64,000 nucleotides of DNA from NCBI GenBank assembly GCA_031841125.1, contig CM063113.1:36043312-36107311 (forward strand), given 5' to 3'. Positions 23,018 to 34,817 of the stretch are shown here, piece by piece. The DNA is from Acanthococcus lagerstroemiae (lineage: Eukaryota; Arthropoda; Insecta; Hemiptera; Eriococcidae). The position numbers were made by a program, and so were the translations under genes. The notes beneath the pieces are model-generated. The model was not told the origin of the DNA. It ran no database searches and saw only the letters and a program-made list of their open reading frames with translations. How positions within the stretch are numbered: position 1 is the first letter of the stretch; every line of letters begins with the position of its first letter.

Positions 23018-23608
23018 TTGAAGTATCTACGTAGAATTTTTCCGATCGTCACTGCACCCTCTTTCATCTTTAACCAAAAGCGAGCTCGAATTATTACAGA
23101 CCACAACAACGAAATAAAAGTACTTAAAAGTATGTAGAAACGTATTTTCTTAGGTTTAGGGCACTCAGAACCTATTTTGAGAATACTTTGCTCCCGCCTC
23201 TCCCTCGAAGACTCTATCAGAGGTTCAGAACCTAGAAATCTCGAATGGGTACTTAAATATAATTACAAGAGGTTCTTTGGGTAAATGATTTCATTTGTGT
23301 GGTTTTTTTCTGTCTCCTTCACCCATATTAGTCCACAGGGGTCTAGAACATGTGCCCGTGATAAATACATTGTCTGTAGAATTAAATCTTGATTTTGTAA
23401 GATTGGAACATTCAAGTATTTACTGCTTCTTTTTTTCCAAATAGAGTGAATAGTTTTTTATTTTATATTTATTCGAGTGGGCCGAAAGTCAATATGTCGT
23501 AAATTCAAATGTTTCGTGTAGTAAAATTATTGTCGTTTCACCTAAGTCAACTGTTCCAAAATTTCAGAAAATTTCAAGAAATTTTTTTGATCGTGAAACT
23601 TGGTCAAA
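23018..23608. other. Interval without recognised feature
   Basis: No coding or repeat signature found. Confidence 0.25.
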
Positions 23609-23970
23609 CAGCGTGTCCACCGGTCAAGGAAGTCAAGGAAATCAAGGAAAAGTCTAGTATTTTGGATAGTGGTCATGAAAAGTCATAAATTTTTCATTTA
23701 AATTTCCTCAAAATTATTATCACGATTTAAAAAAAAATTACAAGTAGTAAATTTAAAGTGACGTAAATATTTTCAGATAATTACATAATATCCTTTTTCA
23801 TAGTATTTTTTACTGTTTCCATTTATTGTGAGCCTCCCCCCCCCTCCCTACCTTGGTAAGGTTCTACGAATAAGATTATATTTGTATGTGTGTAAAACGG
23901 TTATGAAAAAAGTGAGAAAAGGTCAAGGAAAAATCAAGAATTGGAAAATTTGGACCCGGTAGACACCCTG
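23609..23970. mobile_element. hAT-like MITE
   Basis: Left end cagcgtgtccaccggtcaagg; right end acccggtagacaccctg, its imperfect reverse complement. TCAAA lies immediately outside both ends (23604-23608 and 23971-23975), perhaps what remains of an 8-base duplication. The interior is full of tcaaggaaa phrases and has no ORF of note. Confidence 0.6.
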
Positions 23971-24679
23971 TCAAATCTACAGAATTTTGAGTGTGTTTAC
24001 GACCTAACTGATCACGTCTCCTATTTTTTCGATGAAGTTTCCTAAATTTTAGGTCATTTGTAAATCCTCTCCTAAGTTTTTGGTGATTTCTCAATTTTTC
24101 TGAAGTTAGTATTCCTGAAATTTCCTCAGCTTGGGTTAACAGCACTCTTTCACCTGCACATTCAACAGCTGTAAAAGATATGAGGGTCAGCGAACTACGA
24201 ATTCCTGGCCAATAGCTATTTAAGCTCTTTCTTCGAGCTAACCTAAATTTGATCTAAATTTATAAAACATTACCCATTTGACTGAGTAAAAATGAAAATA
24301 TCTGATGCGTCTGACCATTTTTACGATTCCTCAATAATCTTTTCTGTGGGTGAAGCCATTTTGGAGAAAGACAATGCAGTTAGATCCGTATGAGTAAAAC
24401 ATGTTTTAGCGCTGTTCAGTAGAATAATACTTCTTTCAGTGTTATACTTAATCGATAAGTGAGATTGTTAATTGAAATTTAAGAAACAAAATACTCTTTA
24501 TTTTAAGAGGAACTCGTCGCTCGAATACTATTTTACGAATCTTCTTCTTAAGTCCCGATTAAGTCAACCTTCTGACCGGTGAAATAAGAGAATGACACTC
24601 TACTAAATGCGGATACTGGGAATATAAGGGGGGGGGGGCAATCGCCCAACCTAGAGAGGAAAATTAAACTTGAAAACGT

Positions 24680-25080
24680 TTAAAAAATAGCAGTCACACG
24701 GAGCCTGGAATAAGCCTGCTTAAGTTGTCAAAAGTCTGAAGGAATCCTAAAATAAGTATAAAAGAACTTCGAAAATCGTAAATTAGTTTTGAAAACTATA
24801 AATGAGTCTTAAGAGGTCTTCAAAAGTCGTGATCAAGTCTCGAGACGACCTAGTTAATTTTATAAGAGTGTGAAACAGTCTTGAGCAAACGCGGAAGAAT
24901 TGTGAAGAGCTTTAAACGAGTTTTGATCAATCATAGTAAGTCTTGAAAAAGTTTCAAAGAGTTTGAAAAAGAGTGTACCTATCTCCTGAACAAATATTTA
25001 AGAATTTTTATATGTCTTGGTCAGGTCTTGAAGATTTTTAATAAAGTCTGAGAAAGTCGCGAAATGTTGCGAAAAAGAAA
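24680..25080. repeat. Degenerate AGTCTTGAA-type repeat
   Basis: The phrase (a)agt(c/t)ttgaaaa recurs about every 20 bases with heavy divergence (for example gtcttgaaaaagtttc, agttttgaaaact, gtcttgaagattt). A second patch lies at 26390-26600, about 1.3 kb away. Confidence 0.5.
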
Positions 25081-26389
25081 GGTACTGGGTCTTAAATATA
25101 CCTTGGAAAGTCTTACATTAGCATACTCGTAGAAAAAAATTCTAATTGAGGAGCTCTTTTTCCCAAGTGGCCTAAGTCAATTTTTGCTGTTATGAGAAAA
25201 TCGATAAAGACAGTTTGTATGCCCCATAAAGAAGGCAGAAATGATATGAATCGACAGTGAATGATAGTATCAATCGAGTGTGAACTAAATTATCATAATG
25301 GCCCGGATTTTTAGCCGTTAGAAACTCCAAGAAAAAAAAGGCCGTATTAAAAGTCTCTAACAAGACCAACATAGTCCATAAAAAGCCCCTATAATAGTGG
25401 AACAGTCTCAAAAGAAGTCAAGTAGTCCAAGGAGGTCCCTATAAAACTATCTTCATGGGTAACAAATATTAAGTCTTGAAAAATTGATCCTAATTCATAT
25501 ATTTCTATTTCTCTCAAGCTATGTACGTACAACGTAATAATTTTGAATCGAAATACTTAATGTAACAAATAATAAGGTTGTTACTATGTTTTATTCATTT
25601 ATTTTTTTTCCTCCGAATAAAAAAGGATTTTTAGAAATAATGGTTTTCTTCGAAAAATTGAAAACTACAAATCTTTTTTTCTAAAAAAAAAAAAAATGCG
25701 AAAGTGACAAAATAGTCTAGAAAATTGGATTTCTTCCCGAAATAGTCCCAAAATATCTCTAAAAATATCAATTTTAGGCGAAAATGTCATTTTTAAAGGA
25801 AAACAGACCAAGAAAAGGGCGTGGCAAAGTTAACTCATTGATTTCAGGATTTCCTGATTCGTCCAGAAAACCTCAATGTCAAAGTGTGAGAGGCCGTCAA
25901 AGTTGGTGACCTACCTGACTGGGCCATTTTAACTTAGAATACTGCATTAACAACAAAGGGTTCAGACCAGGACTAGCTTGTACCTTATCATATTCTCTAC
26001 CAGACTGCATTGCTATCTCAGAACCGCCAAAAATTAACTTAGGCCACTTTGGAAAACAGCTCTTCAATTATTTAAAAAAATAGAATTATATACGATTCTT
26101 AAACATAAGCGGACTTGGGTTGTAAGGTCTAGGAAGGCTATCCTGTCCAAAAAATCGATTTTAGCCCTCCTAATAATAGATTTTTAGTGTGTTTTACAAA
26201 TTGTATGTGGGACTAAATCGACTTTCTGGGAGGCTGAACCCTCGAGCCCCCTTTAGCCATCCTGCAAAGTGCAACTGTGTTTAAATAGTTCAGTTAATAG
26301 AAATCTGCAGGTTTACTTGGCTTCGTATAAAAATAACTGTAGTTTTAAAATTTCAGTTTTCTGAATCAGTCTTCTGGAGGGAGGAGCGA
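25081..26389. other. Interval without recognised feature
   Basis: AT-rich, with scattered short matches to the flanking AGTCTTGAA repeat and an A-run at 25682-25694. No genes seen. Confidence 0.25.
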
Positions 26390-26600
26390 AATTCTCGGAA
26401 AGTTCTCCCATGGTCTTGAAGAGCTTTAAGAGTTCTGAAAAGTGTTCATTGAGTGTTGAAGAGCCATAATCAAGCATTGAAGAATCACAATAAGTCGTAA
26501 ACTAGTTTTGAACAATTTTAACAAGTCTTGAACAAGTGTGAAAAAGCCTTAGAGGGGTTTAAACGAATTGAGGACATTCGATTTGTGCTTGAGCACTGGT
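26390..26600. repeat. Second patch of the AGTCTTGAA-type repeat
   Basis: Contains gtcttgaagagctttaagag, gtcttgaacaagtgtg and related phrases at short intervals, as at 24680-25080. Confidence 0.45.
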
Positions 26601-27906
26601 GATTAAAGAATTTTGGTTACTCTTAAAGACCGCTCCTTTTCCCTCCGTCAAAAGAAATTGGATCGTTGACAGTTTCCCAAATATTATCAACTAGTTGAGA
26701 ATCCAGTGAATTAACAGAATTTGACGAAAAGTATAACCCAAGTTTGAAGGAGGGTGAATGGAGAAATAAGAAATATTAGTACACTTTCTAAATTGCCCCT
26801 CCCAGGATTGCTCCCTGAATTCGCCATTGCATTTTACATCTTACTTCTAGACCTTCTTCGCCTTCCAACATAATTTATATTCAATTTGAAAATGCCTAAG
26901 TGTGATTTGCAGATTTCGAGCTGCATGAGACGCTGTCATTAATCCACTTTTCAAATAGAGCTCATAAAACGTATCCCGTGTGTTTAAATCAGCGAGACCG
27001 CTTCTACATTTCCAACTTGGTTGCTAGTTCAAGATGAATATCCTCCTTCAGACTTTTGCCATGAATGCATTATTTCGTCATCTTTCTTTCCTCGTTCCTG
27101 ACTCGAACTAAAAGATGATTAAAAACAAAAAATGAAAGCCTTTGGTTTCGAGTTTGAAGAGTCTTCCACCGTTCGTTGCTGCAGTAGCATGAACGGAGAT
27201 TAAAATTGCAGAAAGTCTAGTGTACTCGAGAAATTAATTTCATCGAGAGTGAAGGAACGAACAAACGAGCGAAGGACTCGCAGGAACGAAAAGTCAGTTT
27301 TAATTATTGTTGTTGTTTTTTTTTCTCAATTTTTATTATTTTTACAAACACATAACGTAGGCTGTAAAGCTGGTAAATTAAATCAATATTACATCGATCG
27401 AGTGTATACAGTATTCGTACAACGTGTGTACTTCACAGCACAAAATATTTACACTATTTACAAGCTATATAAATGAAAAGGTACAGGGTTGTAATCAGAC
27501 ACTGAAATTTGATACACGAAAATAGAAGTTTCACGTACACGTATAAACTTGATTACAAAAAAAAAAAAAAAAAAAAAAAAAGGTATGAGCCTGCTACTGG
27601 CGGAGTGTACAGCGATGGTCTAAAAAAATCAACCTCAAAATATACGTGGGACTCGGATTCTATTTTACAATCATTTTTTTTATTTTTTAAAATCTACGCA
27701 AGCATCTATATATTTCTTCCACGCCTTATTATTTTTAAATAGAAAAACTCGAAACACGGCCTAGCTCTCTGGTTATCCTTTACGTCACTACTTTGGTAAA
27801 GCTTTCGGAGTCTCTTTGGTTGGTCAACGCCAGGGGCGCGAAATTCGAACTTGTCTTTCGACTCATGAATAACAAAACACTATAACGCTGTAAGTTCAAA
27901 AAAAAG
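26601..27906. other. 3' flank of the homeobox gene
   Basis: Non-repetitive, with an A-run at 27557-27582. The plus-strand text tttttttattttttt near 27675 contains the reverse complement of AATAAA (TTTATT), which could serve as the Not-like gene's polyadenylation signal on the minus strand. That would give a 3' UTR of about 230 bases; this is inference. Confidence 0.3.
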
Positions 27907-28110
27907 TTACATTAGGGAGTGCGCGTAGTTACGTTCGTTGCTGTTGATGTCTTCTTCACTCTCGGATGGATTTATTTGGCCTGGAATTTGCTGTTGCTGT
28001 TGCAGCAGCTTCTGCTGTCTGTGTTGCTTCAGTAGGGCTAGCCTTTGCTGCGTCATTTCCAGATGCTGTTTACGCCACTTTATCCGTCGATTTTGGAACC
28101 ACACCTTCAC
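27907..28110 (-). CDS. Not: Not-like homeobox gene, last exon (homeodomain helix 3 and C-terminus)
   Basis: DNA-binding transcription factor, nuclear. The exon opens right after the acceptor ccattacag (AG at 28112-28111) with VKVWFQNRRIKWRKQH, homeodomain residues 45-60. It includes the invariant Trp48, Phe49, Asn51 and Arg53, and Gln50, which points to TAAT-core sites. A 51-residue tail follows: a Leu/Gln/Lys-rich, possibly coiled segment with a Q5 run, then an acidic SESEED stretch, and NYAHSLM before TAA (27907-27909). The first codon is GTG (Val45) after a splice junction and not a translation start. Partner exon: 34636-34817. Assignment to Not comes from the combined homeodomain. Confidence 0.9.
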   Translation of the reverse strand: MKVWFQNRRIKWRKQHLEMTQQRLALLKQHRQQKLLQQQQQIPGQINPSESEEDINSNERNYAHSLM

Positions 28111-28439
28111 CTGTAATGGTTGATTAGCACACGTATAAGTATAACCAAAGTACGAGATATTTTATTGCCCCCCCCCCCGATAATCCACGATTCAGAGGCG
28201 CCGAAAAAAATCATAAGAAGAGGGTAGCTTAAAACCACGATGACTGACTTTTTTTTGTTGCTTTTGTTGGAAATCTAATCTTAATTACGATGGGTAAGGG
28301 AAGGAGGCTATAAGAGGGGTCTAGGTGCAAACAAGACGAGATCCAAATTTCACGAAATCGAGTTAAGCACAGCAAATCAAATGGTGTTAACAGATTTTTG
28401 CGAAGTTCATTTTTTCTGTGTATAAAAGGCCCATAGACA

Positions 28440-31296
28440 TACCGATAGGGGATGGGGAGCAACCTACTCCCCCTGTAGGAATTTTTCACTCAGCAGTTGG
28501 GAGAATTTATCATTTCAGTTAGGCGAGTCAGAAAAATCCAACAAGTTGGAAGGTGTTTTTTCTTTTTGTTTTGCTTTGATACTTGGGAATCGAGTTGAGA
28601 AATTGGGAAAACCCAACAAGTCAAAAGGTTTTTTTTTTTTTTGCTTTGATACTTGCATGGGAATTCTAAGTTGAGTCGGTTGGGACTTTCACAACTCCCC
28701 CGCCCTCCCCCCAGGAAAAACTCTGTGGTACGTCTCTGAAAAGACCTTCAAAATACATGGTTGGAGGCAGAAGTGATACGTTCCAATGGATCATGGAAGT
28801 TTTCGAGATTAGGGTTTCGGTGATCACATTTTAGGCAGGCTGCTTGCTGTAATCGAAGTTGCATTGTGTAAAGGGTTCTCAATGTACGTTGTTGGAATGA
28901 TAACCGAATTATTTGGTCGTTGATTGGATGAATTTTTCATTATTATTTCGTCAAGTATTTCTTTGGAATTTCATCCTAATTTTGGCCAAAATGAAGGGAT
29001 AATGGTTTACTACAATGCAATTTCGATTACATTTAGTGTTAGCCAGTAAGACTCCACGCTTTTACAAGAATAATACGCAAAAAAAATCGCTTTGGAGTGA
29101 AAACTGACATGTTCCAAGAGATATTGTGGTCCCGACCCCCCCCCCCCCCAGGGGCGGATTATAAAAACATGTTTTTGAGAACACGTTTCAAATCTATGAG
29201 GGACTTGGAGAAATCTTCACCTCATAATGAGGTATATGTTTTTGGGAATCAGTTCACCGTGTTTTCTGAAAAATAATATTTTTAGAACTTGTCTTGTTTG
29301 CACCTATGGATCCCTCATAAGAGTTGGAAGTTGAGGGGTGTAATCGAAATTTCAAAACAATCGGGATAACCTCATTGTGCGATGATACACTGTACTTTTT
29401 TAATGCGAGTAGTAAGACGGGAAACCTGAAGTACAAAATCCTGTTTCTTGGAGAATCAAAATCCTTGCTGTGCCAAACAGTGGCTGAGGTCTACTAACTC
29501 TACTCTTTTAAAAGAAAATATGTCGAATAACTTATCAAAATTGTTTGTTTTTTGCTCCACGAAGTCGGAACATCCTATGAGATAGAGATGTTGAGTCCAT
29601 ACCCAATTTAGGCCTCAGAATGAAACTTCTACACTTCACATCAGCAAAAGTGGTTTAGCTCCAAAAATTGAATAAAATGTCGAAATAAATGTTATTGGAT
29701 CGTTGCTTTCGAAGATTGCTGGAGATTTTTGAGCAGATCCTGGTTTCAGCCCCCAAAATTGAAATTTCACTTTTGATAGGAGGCAAAACCGACTTGACGT
29801 AGAAAATCGAAGGATCAAAATAAAGATATTTTGGGTCATTTAGTTTCAATTTCCCGCCAGATTTTGCATTCAAGAGTCGAAAACCGAAACTTCGCAATGG
29901 AAAATTATGATTTTTTTTGCTTTTCAATTCAAAGTTACTTTCATATACACCGTCGGGAAGCTAATGTTGAACGGATTCCAGATATCGATGGTCAAATTGA
30001 ATTTTCTCCTCTATCGCCTCACGTGTTGAGAAATTAATGGCAAAATCACGAACTGAAAACAGAATGGAAATTTAATGATCTTGTTACAATTCAAGTTGTA
30101 ATTTGATTCTATATTAATTAATTTAAAATTATTAATAAAGTTTAATTTAAAAAAGAAATTAAGTTAAAATTTATAATTAAATAAAATAGATAAATCAAAT
30201 TTTTATGACGAACCTTGACCTGAATTTTAGAAATCCAATTCCAGAGTGTCTAAGGTAAGAAAAGTCAAGTAAATTAGTAATTACTCAAAAAAAAAGTCAA
30301 GTGGTAAAGTAAAGTCCTAGTATTTTTCAAAATCATTTCAAGGTCAAATAATGTTAATTATATGAATGATAGAACGTGAATCACTCAAAAAATACAAGCT
30401 AAGTAAAACTTGTCCAATTTTCAATAATCTTGCAAATTTGTTCTTATTCATTATTGCGCCATATAGCTTATCAACTAATATTTTTTTTGCAGTTTTATCG
30501 ATTTGTTGAACTGCTTGCATTTTCTGCATAAGGGCGTCCTTTTCGCAGTCCTTATAAGTCATTATAGGTGGAACGACTGCAATGTATCCTGGAAAATGTG
30601 AAACACTGATTCGCAATCTAGTATCAAAGCATTAAGGCAGGAAAGACCAAAGACTTATTGGAGGGAGTTTTCAAAATTGTGAAAAAAAACTGCTACACTC
30701 AATTCAAATGCACAAGCAAAAAAGAACCTTTTGACTGACTTATTGGATTTTCTCAACTGATGACTCAACTCAAAATTCCCAAATATCAAAGCAGAAAAAA
30801 CACTTTTCTTTTTACTTGTTGGATTTTACCAACTTCTCAACTGAATTCCCAAATGTCAAAGCAAGCAAAAAAAACTTTTGACTGTCATATTGAATTTTTC
30901 CAGCTAATGACTCAGCTCAAAATTCCCAAATATCAAACCAATAAAAAAACTTCTCTTCTAATTTGTTGGATTTTTCCAACTTCTCAACTGAATTCCCAAG
31001 TGTCAAAGCAAGCAAAAAAATAATAACTTTTGATTGACTTACTGGATTTTTCCAACTAATGCTAACTCAACTCATAATGCCCAAATATCGAAGTAAAAAA
31101 AAAAAACGTTTGACTTGTTGGATTTTCTCAACTTCTCAACTCAATTCCCAAGTGTCAAAGCGAGTAAAAAAAACAAAAAAACTTTTGAATTTTTGGATTT
31201 TTTCAATTCCGCCTGACTGAAATGGTAAGTTTTCCGAACTGCTGAGTGAAAAATTTCTACGGGGGAGTTACCCCCTACCCCCTATCGGCACGTTCC
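28440..31296. mobile_element. Foldback element with tandem-repeat arms, in the Not intron
   Basis: The left end ccgatagggg...tttttcactcagcagttgg and the right end ctgctgagtgaaaaatttc...cccctatcgg are inverted copies. Each arm continues into repeats of about 65-75 bases containing aatccaacaagtcaaaag, a T-run, then gctttgacacttgggaatt and a gttgagaa block. The left arm has two or three units (28500-28690) and the right arm seven or eight (30720-31220). The middle (28700-30700) is unrelated sequence. A third, solo terminus lies at 52487-52617. Confidence 0.7.
30344..30595 (-). CDS. Unrecognised ORF within the Not intron
   Basis: A minus-strand frame begins near a splice-acceptor-like cacattttccag and reads GYIAVVPPIMTYKDCEKDAL, then a Gln/Lys-rich amphipathic segment (MQAVQQIDKTAKKILVDK). 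It ends hydrophobic (LLKIGQVLLSLYFL). The central 45 residues look more protein-like than the surrounding AT-rich DNA, but I know no family with this sequence. It lies between the arms of the foldback element, so a captured or element-encoded exon, or chance, are all possible. Confidence 0.2.
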   Translation of the reverse strand, partial: FPGYIAVVPPIMTYKDCEKDALMQKMQAVQQIDKTAKKILVDKLYGAIMNKNKFARLLKIGQVLLSLYFLSDSRSIIHIINII

Positions 31297-31447
31297 TGTT
31301 TATAGGTCAAATAAAAGTCAAGTATTTTGATTTTCTAAATTGTATAGATACCCTGAATTCTCATCTAACAGTTTTTTCAAGATGTGGCAACAGGACTCGT
31401 AGCGAAAAACTGAAATTTCTTCCCTTTCTCATCACAATAAATCTGAA

Positions 31448-32800
31448 TACAACGTGAGATAGGTAAAATTGATTCGACTTCGAGAATTGAGGTAACAATA
31501 TATTATTATCAAAATTAGGGATCTTGATCACGGATTTCGCATTTTATTGTGTAATATTATGATCCAAGTTCGGGTTGGAACCTGTACATTCAAATTTTAC
31601 AACTAAAAATTATTTTATATTTACAATGGTTTCATTTTCGTATTATACATATTTTGTTTACATCTTTTGAGAAGAATAAACCGAAATTGAAATTTCTACG
31701 GCAGATGTCATCTACGCACAAACCATTAAAACACGCTTGATATAAATTAAAATCTACAAAGAAAAAAAAAATTAATAATACTCATTTCAAGAAATTAATT
31801 TCCTAACAGCTGATTTTGAATGACAAAAAAAAAACACAAAACAAACAAACAAGGTAATCGAAATTTTAAATCAAAAAATCAAAAAGTGGCTATCGGTTTC
31901 CATGATTTTTAATTTTGGAAATGTATTCATCTTTTTCACCAAGCTCCATTTGAGATGTTAAAATCTAAAAAAATTCTTTGAGTAATATTTGAATTTTATT
32001 AACTCAAATCGGAGTTGGATCAAACATTCTCAATGAAAGATTTTTTGTTTTTAAATTTACAGTTATTTCCATGTATATTGTCGAGAAGCCAACCAATGTC
32101 GAATGGAAAAATCTATGAAAATATTGAATTTCTTCCTCTGTTGCCTCACAGTGGGTTCGAAGATAATTTAAAACGGGCAAAATTGATTGTGCCTGAAAAA
32201 GCAATGACGAAAACATATTTAAATTGAGGTTTCACTCGCTTCAAATTTTTGTTGTGAGCTTTGACTAGGATCCTTGAATTCCAAATCTCATTTCGTAGTT
32301 CTTTCAATTTTTTAATAATAAAAGTGCATTGTTAGTAAGCTTGTAGTAACAGGTGTGGTGAGGTGAGACGTATGGCGATGCACGCATGCCAAAGTGGCCC
32401 CTGAGACATCGCACCCCCGGCACCGGAAACTACCCTTTCGGGCATCGCATCAGTACCGAGAGGAATGCTTTAGGGCCGGGCTCGAACCCCCATTTCTCCT
32501 GGCCGGAACGGTACGTGCGTCCTGTCAGAGGTGTACAAAGTCATAGTAAAAATTTGAAATTCTCTCCTTTCGCCTCACAGTACCCAAGTTGAAAGGGTGA
32601 AATTTACCTGATCTCGAGATAGTGGAAACAACGCCTCAAAATTAGGGATCTTGATCGCGTATTTTGAATATTATTGTATAAAATTCTCAAATTCAGTCTC
32701 GGTTTGGAAATTCTAAATTCAAATTTTAAAGCGAAAAATTCTATTTTATTTACAAAGTTGTTTCATTCTATACCATGCACATTTTGTTTTTATTTTCAGA
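31448..32800. repeat. Diverged direct repeats, offset ~1.15 kb
   Basis: 31505-31672 (aaaattagggatcttgatca...attttgtttacat) and 32638-32800 (aaaattagggatcttgatcg...attttgttttta) align over about 165 bases. Another phrase, agttatttccatgtatattgtcgagaagc at 32062, matches agttactttcatatacaccgtcgggaagc at 29932. These are old duplicated repeat modules and have no coding capacity. Confidence 0.55.
32350..32533 (-). mobile_element. tRNA-derived SINE, best-preserved copy
   Basis: On the minus strand it runs from a degenerate head (ctctgacaggacgcacg), through gggggttcgagcccggccc (box B), to gaaagggtagtttccggtg and ending gcatgcgtgcatcgccata. Its extent matches the 6613 copy over about 180 bases. No reading frame is expected. 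Confidence 0.65.
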
Positions 32801-32815
32801 AGATTTTCCCTTTAT

Positions 32816-33825
32816 AGAATTCCTTTTTTGCCAAGTAGTTTTTCCATCCTCATTTTATTCTTTTAGATATTTCTTTTTTGTTCCTATTTTGAAATGAAAT
32901 TGTTTGTCCAAGTATTCAATTTCCTTTACTGTTTGTATTAGCCCTCTTTCGATTTCGAATTCCCCCACTTCCTTGTTTGTTATATTTTTTGTTTTTTCCT
33001 ATTTATTTTCAGTCCTGCTACTTTGCTTTCGTTTATAAGGTCGTTTGCCATATTTTGGAGTTCTTTTTTACTTTCTGCTATAATTACAATGTCATCTGCG
33101 AATCTTATGTTTTTCAACCTTTCCCCGTCTATTTTTACTCTCCGCTGTTCTCAGTTTAGCTTCCTAAAAATCTGTTGGATAGTGGATCACCTTGACGTAC
33201 CTCCCTTTGAATTGCAAATTCCCGTCCTTGCGTGTCCATTTTTATGTAAGCTTTTGCATTTTCGTACATCTTCTTGACTATATTTATCCATTTTGTTTCA
33301 ACCCCCTGTTTTCTCATTGCTGTCCATAAAAAGTTGTTGTGAAATAAATCGAAGGCTTTGTTGAAGTCGATGAACATAAGATGCACTTCCCGATTGTATT
33401 AATTGGTTTTTCTAATTAATTAATTAATTTTGAAGATTTGGTCTATTGTTAAGTAATGTGTGCGGAAGCTCGCTTATTCTCTGCTCTGATTTGTATCTAT
33501 GTAGTTGGTTGTATAAACGGTTTTTGACTGTGGTCGAAAAAATCTTCCCCAAACTTTGTATGTACTAAACTTTTGGTCTGTAATTTGCTATCCTTTTTTC
33601 CATCTCCTTTTTTTTTATAAAGTAAAATTATTTCCCCTGTTTACCATTGTTCAGGTATCTCCTCTTTTCCTAGTATTTGATCGAATAATTCTGTTAGTGG
33701 GGTGATTAATATTTCCATGAGTATTTTCAGCGTTTCATTACTGATTTTATCAGGGCCCGGAGCTTTATTACTTTTTATATTTTTGAGAGGGCGTATTCTA
33801 CTTCACTTTACATTACTGAATGCAT
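32816..33825 (-). pseudogene. RTE-like reverse-transcriptase relic in the Not intron
   Basis: Minus-strand blocks in order: SNKAPGPDKISNETLKIL (near 33770-33715), LMFIDFNKAFD (33386 down, catalytic block A), AIQREVRQGDPLS (block B), and in another frame IRFADDIVIIAESKKEL (near 33110-33060, the catalytic FADD box). A degenerate thumb (GWKNYLAKKEFYK) follows near 32820. At least three frame changes inactivate it. Confidence 0.75.
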
Positions 33826-34635
33826 AATTTTTATGCAACCCGTAGACATTGTGGAATTCACCTAAGATAATACACGCTTCCATTTAAGTTCAATTTACAC
33901 AGCGTTGAGTCTTGTTGCTGGTACCATGTTATTTACCACCCGCTTCAATTTGTGATGGTGCCTGAAAGTTTTTCTGAATAGTGCGGTGGTTAAGGACCAT
34001 ATTGAAGGTGAACCGTGCATTTTGTGGTACAAGTATGAGATCTGGTACAGTTGTTTGTAAGACTCAATCTAACAATTCTAGATGTGGGGCACGGTTTCTA
34101 CCCCTTGCAGAGACCTCTTTTGTGGGGTCTTAACCCTCTTTAATTCGGTTTTCTTGGAATATCTCTTGACAATAGAACTTTCGAGAAAAAAGTTTCAAAT
34201 AAAAGCCGTTCTCCATCAAATTCTCTAAAAAATTATGTATAAATATGCCACTATAGGCCTGATAGAAGATCCAAAAACGTTATTTGAAAATGAGTGGTTT
34301 TTTTTTTTAAAATTAATTGCAAATGTACGTATTCTAACCGCTATATTTTGGAATATTGCTTCGTGAGAGAATATTAGAAGATATGTTTCGGAACAAAACT
34401 CGTTTCTTGTGCAACTTTCAGTAAAATTAGTGCATTTCTTGCTATTTGAAGAAAAATAAGCGTCCTGCGTATTTGCCCGGTAATATTATATCGTTTCGTG
34501 TAAGCGAGCTTTCATCCTTAAAATTTCCTTTGTTGAAATAGGAGGGGGATGATACTACTCAGGAGGGGGTTACCCTTGCTTCCTGGCTGCGGCGCCCCTA
34601 CTGCGATTACATATTAGGCATAAGAAGGCACTCAC
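33826..34635. other. 5' end of the Not intron
   Basis: No repeat or gene signature found. The splice donor lies at 34635. Confidence 0.35.
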
Positions 34636-34817
34636 TTGAGCTTCGGTTAACTGTAGCGTATGAGCCAGGTAGAGCCTTTCCGGGCCGACCATGTACTGCT
34701 GCCGCTCGAACTCCGCTTCCAGCCTCTCCAGCTGTTCCGGAGTGAATATCGTCCTGACTCTTTTCGATTTTCCGCCCAGTTTCGAGCCACCTCCTGTGTC
34801 ATCTTGTTTGTCTGCGC
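34636..34817 (-). CDS. Not: Not-like homeobox gene, penultimate exon (homeodomain residues 1-44)
   Basis: Encodes 16 flanking residues (ADKQDDTGGGSKLGGK) and homeodomain positions 1-44: SKRVRTIFTPEQLERLEAEF...GPERLYLAHTLQLTEAQ. It has the structural Phe8, Leu16 and Phe20, and ends at the donor caa|gtgagt. Joined to Val45 of the last exon it gives a complete 60-residue homeodomain. The KRVRTIFTPEQLERLE start, QQYMVG segment and KVWFQNRRIKWRKQ helix 3 are those of the Not/NOTO family, a Drosophila relative being the CG18599 type. The exon enters in phase 1 after gttacag; an in-frame alternative acceptor lies 21 bases upstream (exon start 34838). The 5' exon was not found. Confidence 0.85.

Larger units (their letters stand above)
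28111..34635 (-). other. Not: Not-like gene intron (homeodomain 44/45)
   Basis: The donor caa|gtgagt (intron starts at 34635) and acceptor ccattacag| (ends at 28111) give a phase-0 intron of 6525 bases between Gln44 and Val45. This is one of the classic homeodomain intron sites. The intron is filled with a foldback element, diverged direct repeats, a SINE and an RTE relic. The size reflects these insertions. Confidence 0.85.
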
